This document shows positions 57,034-64,000 of a DNA stretch of 64,000 nucleotides, in pieces. This stretch comes from Scylla paramamosain (taxonomy: Eukaryota > Arthropoda > Malacostraca > Decapoda > Portunidae). The translations under genes and the position numbers were made by a program. The stretch covers positions 10,061,065-10,125,064 of the forward strand of contig NC_087156.1 in the NCBI RefSeq assembly GCF_035594125.1, given 5' to 3'. The notes beneath the pieces are model-generated. The model searched no databases. It worked only from the letters and a program-made list of their open reading frames with translations, and had not been told where the DNA came from. Every line of letters starts with the position of its first letter. The first letter of the stretch is position 1.

Positions 57034-59604
57034 TTGAAGTAAAGATATACAGTGGGCATATGGCAGCTAAAGATATAGTGTTAATAACATGTAGCTAACC
57101 AAAGAAAATTTCAGAGAAGAGAAGCATTTGTCACCACAAAGTAAACATGCAGAATTTAAATAATTCCTGCATATGCTGTAACAAACAGCACAAAACCTGA
57201 TGAAATGCTACATTACATGAAAAAAATAAGAGGACTGATATCAAATGTTACTGTAAGATATATCTAAAATTACAGATATTGTGAGAAAATACATTATGAT
57301 AGATATCTTATATATATATGAATAATGCATCATGATAAAATGAAGAAAACATTATATGCAGGAGAAAATACAGCATCCTGAGCTTGGACATGGGACATGC
57401 AATGAGACAGTAGGACAAGAGCAGAATAGTTTGCAAGAATACAGTGAAAAGAAAAATAAAAACCCTTAGAAAGGAATTTTGTGCACACATCTGTGTACTG
57501 TATGCAAATTTCCTATTCAACTTTTCATATTTACTTCTTCTTTCTATTTCCTATTTAGGGACATAAAATACTCCAAGTCTGATTAAAGTAAAGCTTTTGG
57601 TTAGTAGCTGAAACACATGCAGAAGCAACACAAACTTATGACAGGTAAAGAAAATACACTTTTTTCCTCATTGGGGAATGAAAAGGCCACCTAAATCACA
57701 AATCTAATCTGCCTCACTGCTGCTGTCTAACTGATGGCTGGTATCTGACAAAATATCCTTGTCATGTGACATTCATGAGGCTCAAAAATCTTCTTCAGGC
57801 ACAGTCAGTTACATGGAAAAGATTATGAGCTAGAAGTAGCTGATGCCATCACTATATCTTCACATTTAGAGTCAGGAACAGAAGTCAATGGGTAATCCAA
57901 GTCTTAATCTTGTCAAGGAAGTGTGGTTCATCCAATTAATAACTAAGGTAAGGGAACTGAACAAAGACCAGTCGTGCCACAGCACCTGAAGTGCTGTCTT
58001 GTTAGAGTGTGTGAATGGCAGTTTCCATAATGTTCTTGCATTCCTTGCAAATTTTACAAGATTTAGCAATAAACATCATTAAAATGAAGAGTAACTAAAC
58101 TATTTCAATAATGAAAAGGATCTATGCACCTGATATATATACCTATACTGCAATAAGGACAGCTTTTTGTCCCAGTAAGCCTACCACAGAATGTGTCTAT
58201 TCTGTTCATTACTTGAAAATCCTACACATGTTGATTTTACTAGTTAGGAGCAAGTCTCATATTTTAGCTGATGATCATTCAAAATTCAGCATTTAATTAT
58301 ATTACCCTGCATGTACTTTACTTTTCTCCTTCAAAACAGTGTTACTGAGTCTCATCAAAAGCTTCGGTGAATTGTACGAGAAACGGATCCATTCGCCATT
58401 GACGGCAAACATGCCAAGATTCTAAGAGAAGAACATTGTATTCCCTCTTGGTCAGAGAAAGAAAAAAAAAGTGCAGTTACTCTAGTATCAATGTCTTAAA
58501 CCTAATGAACGTGTCATCACACTCTGCGTAATATCAGTCTTTCCCAGATAAAAGGAATATCCTAAAAAAAACATTTCCATTTTTCATTAGTTCTCTAATC
58601 ACAAAAATAAAAAAAAATAAAAAAAAATGCATGGTTTCCAATTTTCAAACTTTTGTCTTGTTCACCAATATCCTTGCCTCCAACAATAGAATCAGAAACC
58701 TGGTCAAAATTAAACAAATCTTTGATGGTACTCATTACATAAGATATACTGCCTTAAAGTAACTTCCTTTATAGGACTGCCAGAGTTTGTTGCTCCTGCT
58801 AACAAAATGTTTCTCATTGAGAAATGCAGTGCATGCTGTAATCCTCTTAGGACTGTGATAATATACTGCTACAGCAAGCTGCCTCCTCTGCTTCCTCCTC
58901 CTCCTCCACTGTCTCACTAATCAAAGCATATCACTGATGTCCTTTGAAAAATTACAGCATCTTGGGAGGCAGAAAATCTGCTGGTCTTTGCATCAATTGC
59001 TGTGGTATTGTGCTGGTCTTCCTTCCAGATTGCTGGACTGTCTTGTGTGGTGTGGATGGTGTCCCTGTAAATATGGAAATATGGAATATGTTTGCATACT
59101 TTGTATTATTATTATTAACATACTAGTATATGCATTTATTTTCTTGAATAATGCTATTACCTCTGTTAGTAACAGAATAGGTTAACAGCTTTTCTGTTTC
59201 TATCTCACCTCTGCCATCTTAAACTTTTCCTATACCCACAACAACTGTCCTCTTCAAGTGATTAACAGCAATTATAAACCTTATATACAGTCATTATTCC
59301 CACCACATCTTTTCCTTGCCAAAAACATCTTATAATACTTGTTCACATTGCTCATCACAGTTAACATGCTTGACTCAGATGAGCCAGTTGTGTCTCCTTT
59401 CCTGCTGTAAGCCACTTTACCGCAATACAGTCTGTAAAAAGAACCATTTTGTTAACTAGAAAGCAAAGATTGGACAAAATAAAGTTATAAATATTGTGAA
59501 ATATTAGCATATAAAGAAATGTATGATTGCGTATGGACAAATGGTGAAAGAAGATAGGACTTGTTAGTAGTGGAGGCAGAAGTTGATTTATTATATTCTC
59601 TTTA

Positions 59605-59648
59605 TTCATATATTCATATTTATATTCATATTCATATTCATATTCAAA
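59605..59648. repeat. (ATTCAT)n hexanucleotide repeat
   Basis: About seven imperfect copies of attcat / attcatatt. Confidence 0.85.
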
Positions 59649-59724
59649 TTACTGTTTATTTTTGTTTATTTATTCATTTTTTTGGGGGGGAGAAAAATAA
59701 CCCCATGATTTCTTCCTATCTGTT

Positions 59725-59975
59725 TTTAATTTTAGCCTGATAAATTTAGATTTGAAGAGAGGGAGTGGTTCTCAAACAGTGGTAGATGACAGGAGTAGGC
59801 TCTGTAATTAGGTTGTTTGTACAGAGTCAACAGGGAGCTTGAAAAGAAGATTAGACAGATTTATGGATGGGGATGATAGGTGGAAATAGGTAGATATATT
59901 TTATACATGGAATGCTATGTGTAGCCCTGATGGCTTCTTGCAGATTCCCTTTTTTTCTTACTTTCTTAGAAAATG
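59725..59975 (+). mobile_element. 5'-truncated tail of a LINE B-like element
   Basis: Plus-strand translation gives PDKFRFEER and WFSNSVVDDRS, then KRRLDRFMDGDDR. The sequence gatggggatgataggtggaaat and gcttcttgcagattccc match the reverse complement of the LINE B 3' end at 51170-51250. Ends in tttttttcttactttctta. Confidence 0.8.
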
Positions 59976-60662
59976 GGTTAGATAATAGTGAAAATTATGA
60001 GACTGCTGAATGTTATCTGCTAGCAAATATGTATATACTGAAATGAAAGCTCATCATGTAATGTAATATAGTACATACAGTGTATAGGTTCAGTATGGTT
60101 GTGAATGTTATTAATCAATATTTAGGATCTGTTGTTTATGATGTTTATGACATCATGAATGTCATTTAACCACATTTACCACAACTAAATTAAACATTAC
60201 CAGTTATAACACAGTTGTGTAGTCACAGAAATGCTGCGGTACGTGCCTGAAGTTTGTTTATCTGCAGGAATTGGAGCTTCATTGTTCAGCAGATGTGTTG
60301 TGCTGCTGGTATGCTTGAACTCAAAATTTTCCATGTGGACAGACTGCTTGTGCTCCACACATAGCTTTCCCAAGACTTGGAGCCATTGCAATCACCTGGA
60401 ATCATATTTAATTAAACTGGTAAATTCTTAATTAAATTCTGAAAATATAATGAAAATATTTTCTATAAGATAAAGAAACAATGAAAACTTGGTTCATATT
60501 CATATTTCAAGAAGCAGTAAGGGAAAAGAATTTGCAACCAGACAGATGCCCAGAAATAGTTTTACCCACTCATAGGTTATGTTGGGGTACACACATATAT
60601 ATTGACACCAGCTCCCACATACCAGGTTTGCTTATTCATGTAATGCCAATCATACATAGTCA
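59976..60662. other. Unique AT-rich sequence, no gene seen
   Basis: Nothing recognised before the LINE A 5' end at 60663. Confidence 0.55.
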
Positions 60663-60900
60663 AGGAGGAGGCAGTAGACACCTGCCGAAACGATAATTAC
60701 TCCCAGTGAGGTCTAAAGCACTGTTCAGGGGGTGCTGTGAACTTATCATTAAACCCAGCTGTGACCTCACTGAACGTTTCCCTTTGTGTCTCACAAGACA
60801 AGGGGGAAGTCACAGCTTGCCCTCTAAAGACAAATCTCTTTCTCCACACAAAACTACAAGCACCTAATAACACACACACCCTTCACTCAAATATTTCAAA
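60663..60900 (+). promoter_or_regulatory. LINE A 5' UTR with conserved stems
   Basis: Within the first 25 bases, GGCAG (60670-60674) pairs with CTGCC (60682-60686) and is followed by GAAA. A perfect 10-bp inverted repeat, CAGTGAGGTC (60704-60713) / GACCTCACTG (60763-60772), is conserved in the copies at 15554/15613 and 34602/34661. As 5' UTR of a promoter-bearing LINE it may hold the internal promoter; that is inference. Confidence 0.6.
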
Positions 60901-63844
60901 ATGATTATGGCGACTCCTACACCAGCCTTGGAGTCCCCATCTAGGGAGGGGACCATAAATGTCCCCAGGTCGGACTGCCTTTCTGTTGACAACCCTAAGT
61001 ATCTTGACACCCCCCCTCAACTTTTTCTTCATTAACTTTTGCAATATTCGCGGTCTAAGATCTAATTTTCAATCTGTAGAACACCACCTCTCCTCTTCTA
61101 AACCTCATCTTCTTTTCCTCACTGAAACTCAGGTGTCTGAGGCAACTGACAGTACCCCCTTTTCTGTTCCCTCCTACTTTCTCTATCCTCATTTTCGATC
61201 CAAAGCTGGATACTGCGTTTATGTGCGCAATGACTTAACCTGCTCTCGTGCCCACGCTCTTGAATCTTCCGAGTTTTCCACCATCTAGCTATGACTACAG
61301 AGTCACTCTCATACTAAATTTATCTGTGCTGTATACCTCTCACCTAACTCCTCTGACTATAAGAAATTCTTTGACTACATAACTTACAAAGTGGAGCACA
61401 TTCTGACCCTCTTCCCTTTTGCAGAGATCTCCATTCTTGGAGACTTCAATGTTCACCACCAGCTTTGGCTTTCCTCTCCCTTCACTGACCATCCTGGTGA
61501 ACTAGCCTACAACTTTGCTATCCTCCATGACCTAGAGCAATTGGTGCAACACCCTACTCGTATTCCTGACCGTCTTGGAGATACGTCCAACATTCTTGAC
61601 CTTTTCCTGACCTCTAATCCTTCTGCTTATGCTGTCACCCTTTCTTCTCTGTTGGGCTCCTCCGATCACAATCTCATATCTTTATCTTGTCCTATCACTC
61701 CAATCCCTCCTCAGGATCTCCCTAAGCAAAGGTGCCTCTGGCATTTTGCCTCTGCTAGTTGGGGGGACCTGAGGAGGTATTTTGCTGATTTTCCTTGGAA
61801 TGACTACTGCTTCCGTGTCAGAGACCCGTCTTTGTGTCCTGAGCATGTGGCATGTGGCATGGAGGCGTACATTCCTCTTTCTTTTTCTCGACCTAAACCT
61901 TCCAAACCTTGGTTTAACACAGCTTGTTCTCGTGCTATACATGATAGAGAGGTGGCCCACAAAAGGTACTTAAGGATTCCATCACCAGAATCTCATGCAC
62001 TTTATATTTCTGTCTGGAACCATGCCAAGTCTGTTCTCCAACTAACGAAAAACTCCTTCATTAACAGAAAGTGTCAAAACCTTTCAAGATCTAACTCCCC
62101 TCGTGACTTCTGGCATCTAGCCAAAAATATCTCAAATAACTTTGCTTCTTCTTCTTCTCCCCCTTTATTTCAACCAGATGGCACCACTGCTATCACATCT
62201 ATTTCTAAAGCTGAACTCTTCGCTCAAACCTTTGCTAAAAACTGTACCTTGGACGATTCTGTGCTTGTTCCTCCCTCTCCTCCACCCTCTGACTACTTCA
62301 TGCTTCCTATTAAAATTCTTCGCAATGATGTTTTCCATGCCCTTGTTGGCATAAACCCTCGGAAGGCTTATGGACCTGATGGGGTCCCTCCTATTGTTCT
62401 CCGAAACTGTGCCTCCGTGCTTGCACCTTGCCTAGTCAAACTCTTTCAGCTCTGTCTGTCAACATTTATCTTTCCTTCTTGCTGGAAGTTTGCCTACATT
62501 CAGCCTGTTCCTAAAAAGGGTGACCGTTCTAATCCCTCAAACTACCGTCCTATTGCTTTAATTTCCTGCCTATCTAAAGTTTTTGAATCTATCCTCAACA
62601 GGAAGATTCTTAAACATCTATCACTTCACAACCTTCTATCTGATCGTCAGTATGGGTTCCATCAAGGCCGCTCTACTGGTGATCTTCTGGCTTTCCTTAG
62701 TGAGTCTTGGTCATCCTTTTTCAGAGATTTTGGTGAAACTTTTGCTGTTGCTTTGGACATATCAAAAGCTTTTGATAGAGTCTGGCACAAAGCTTTGACT
62801 TCCAAACTACCCTCCTACGGTTTCTATCCTTGTCTCTGTAACTTTATCTCGAGTTTCCTTTCTGACCGTTCTATTGCTGCTGTGGTAGACGGTCACTGTT
62901 CTCCTAGATCTATTAACAGTGCTGTTCCTCAGGGTTCTGTCCCGTCACCCACTCTCTTCTTATTATTCATTAATGATCTTCTAAAACTAAACTTCTTGTC
63001 CTATCCACTCCTATGCTGATGATACCACCCTGCACATTTCCACATCTTTTCTTAGACGTCCAACCCTTCAGAAAGTAAACATTTCACGGAGGGAAGCCAC
63101 AAAATACTTGACTTCTGATCTTTTTAAAATTTCTGATTGGGGCAGAGCAAGCTTGGTATTGTTTAATGCCTCAAAAATTCAATTCCTCCATCCATGAACT
63201 TGACACAACTTTCCAGACAACTATCCCCTCTTCTTCAATGACACTCAACTGTCCCCCTCTTCTACACTGAACATCCTCGGTCTGTCCTTTACTTATAATC
63301 TGAACTGGAAACTTCACATCTCATCTCTAGCTAAAACAGCTTCTATGAAGTTAGGTGTTCTGAGACGTCTCCGCCAGTTTTTCTCACCCTCCCCAGCTGC
63401 TTACTCTGTACAAGGGCCTTATCCGTCCATGTATGGAGTATGCTTCACATGTCTTGGGGGGTTTCACTCATATTGCTCTTCTAGACAGGGTGGAATCAAA
63501 AGCTTTTCGTCTCATCAACTTCTCTCCTCTAACCGACTGTCTTCAGCCTCTCTCTCATCACCGCGATGTTGCATCTCTAGTTGTTATTTTCATGCTAACT
63601 GCTCTTTTGATCTTGCTAACTGCATGCCTCCCCTCCTCCCGCGGCCTGCTGCACAAGACTTTCTTCTTTCTCTCACCCCTATTCTGTCCACCTCTCTAAC
63701 GCAAGAGTTAACCAGTATTTTCAATTATTCATCCCTTTCTCTGGTAAACTCTGGAACTCCCTGCCTGCTTCTGTATTTCCACCTTCCTATGACTTGAATT
63801 CCTTCAAGAGGGAGGTTTCAAGACACTTATCCTTCAATTATTGA
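60901..63844 (+). pseudogene. LINE A endonuclease-reverse transcriptase (decayed)
   Basis: Starts at ATG 60901 (MIMATPTPALESPS). A seventh C at 61010-61016 shifts frame relative to the copy at 15724. The main frame then runs through the endonuclease (NFCNIRGLRSNFQSVEHHL, LLFLTETQ) to TAG 61286-61288 and TGA 61292-61294, and on through [13 protein letters not shown] and [10 protein letters not shown]. The RT follows: [36 protein letters not shown], motif [16 protein letters not shown] and [20 protein letters not shown]. At about 63000 the frame shifts, placing motif C YADD (63012-63023) out of frame. The C-terminal part (ASMKLGVLRRLRQFF; SFKREVSRHL) lies in several frames to about 63844. RT catalytic residues survive but the protein is broken. 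Confidence 0.88.
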
Positions 63845-63956
63845 TTACCGCTTTGGACTCTTTAATGGAACTGGCATTTCAGTGGGCATTTTTTTGTTAT
63901 TGGGTTTTTGTTGCCCTTGGTCAGTGTCCCTCCTACATAAAAAAAAAAAAAAAAAA

Positions 63957-64000
63957 TACAACACGAATTAATATACACATGGTACTTCCATCCTGCCTCA
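63957..64000. other. Flank of LINE A, nothing recognised
   Basis: 44 bases after the poly(A) tract with no feature. Confidence 0.5.

Larger units (their letters stand above)
56871..59724. other. Unique AT-rich sequence, no gene seen
   Basis: Contains (CAA)n at 56966-57032, short A runs at 58600-58628 and (ATTCAT)n at 59605-59648. No frame over 82 codons and none that resembles a protein family. No satellite monomers. Confidence 0.55.
60663..63956 (+). mobile_element. LINE family A, full-length but decayed copy
   Basis: About 3.3 kb from the shared 5' start (aggaggaggcag) to poly(A) at 63939-63956 after tcctacat. A 5' UTR of about 238 bp is followed by one long endonuclease-RT frame. I see no separate ORF1. 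The protein is APE-type LINE, with RT most like jockey/X-element or CR1-group sequences I remember from crabs; the clade is not settled here. Confidence 0.92.

Noticed and set aside
56871..60662. Host gene in the AT-rich unique interval
   Set aside because: Longest frames are about 60-80 codons, unsupported by motifs or by a plausible exon chain.
60663..60720. Hammerhead ribozyme at the LINE A 5' end
   Set aside because: GAAA follows a stem, but the required CTGANGA core before the stem is missing (aggagga instead). An HDV-like fold could not be assembled by hand either.

Overview
This 64 kb window is repeat-dominated animal DNA with no host gene I can support. The LINE families, an env-bearing Gypsy element and very long (TA)n tracts suggest an arthropod. 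The LINE proteins resemble ones I remember as abundant in decapod crustaceans, especially portunid crabs; that is recollection and was not searched.

Layout. Bases 1-49515 are mostly one A+T-rich tandem satellite with a monomer of about 96 bp. Five diverged monomer types recur in fixed order, giving a higher-order unit of about 485 bp. The array changes strand at about 115, 12945, 13163, 20695, 35640, 36272 and 37040, and again across 40612-41062. From 41.1 to 49.5 kb it has a second organisation with a period near 1.09 kb. The plus-strand satellite at about 15.2-18.1 kb matches the reverse complement of 32.7-35.5 kb, so the array holds an old inverted duplication. Long (TA)n, (AG)n and (AAT)n tracts have grown inside monomers.

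Insertions in the array. (1) A complete Gypsy/errantivirus-like LTR retrotransposon lies at 21980-30832, with 620 and 710 bp LTRs and a 4-bp target duplication. Its gag is open, its pol is broken by several frameshifts and stops, and its env is disrupted. (2) Two rearranged copies (15513-16370 and 34561-35301) belong to a LINE family whose full-length but decayed member is at 60663-63956. (3) A CR1/L2-like LINE lies at 44106-45668. (4) A one-ended hAT-like remnant starts at 40747.

From 49.5 kb the satellite ends. A GC-richer block at 49.56-50.46 kb is the only place that resembles host regulatory or first-exon DNA. It is followed by a CR1-like LINE (51136-56870, minus strand) interrupted by a second L2/CR1-type LINE (about 52880-55762). 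Then come AT-rich unique sequence, a LINE tail at 59725-59975 and the full-length LINE.

The coding sequences belong to mobile elements and nearly all are inactivated. The main interest is the architecture of the satellite array and the rearranged LINE copies.
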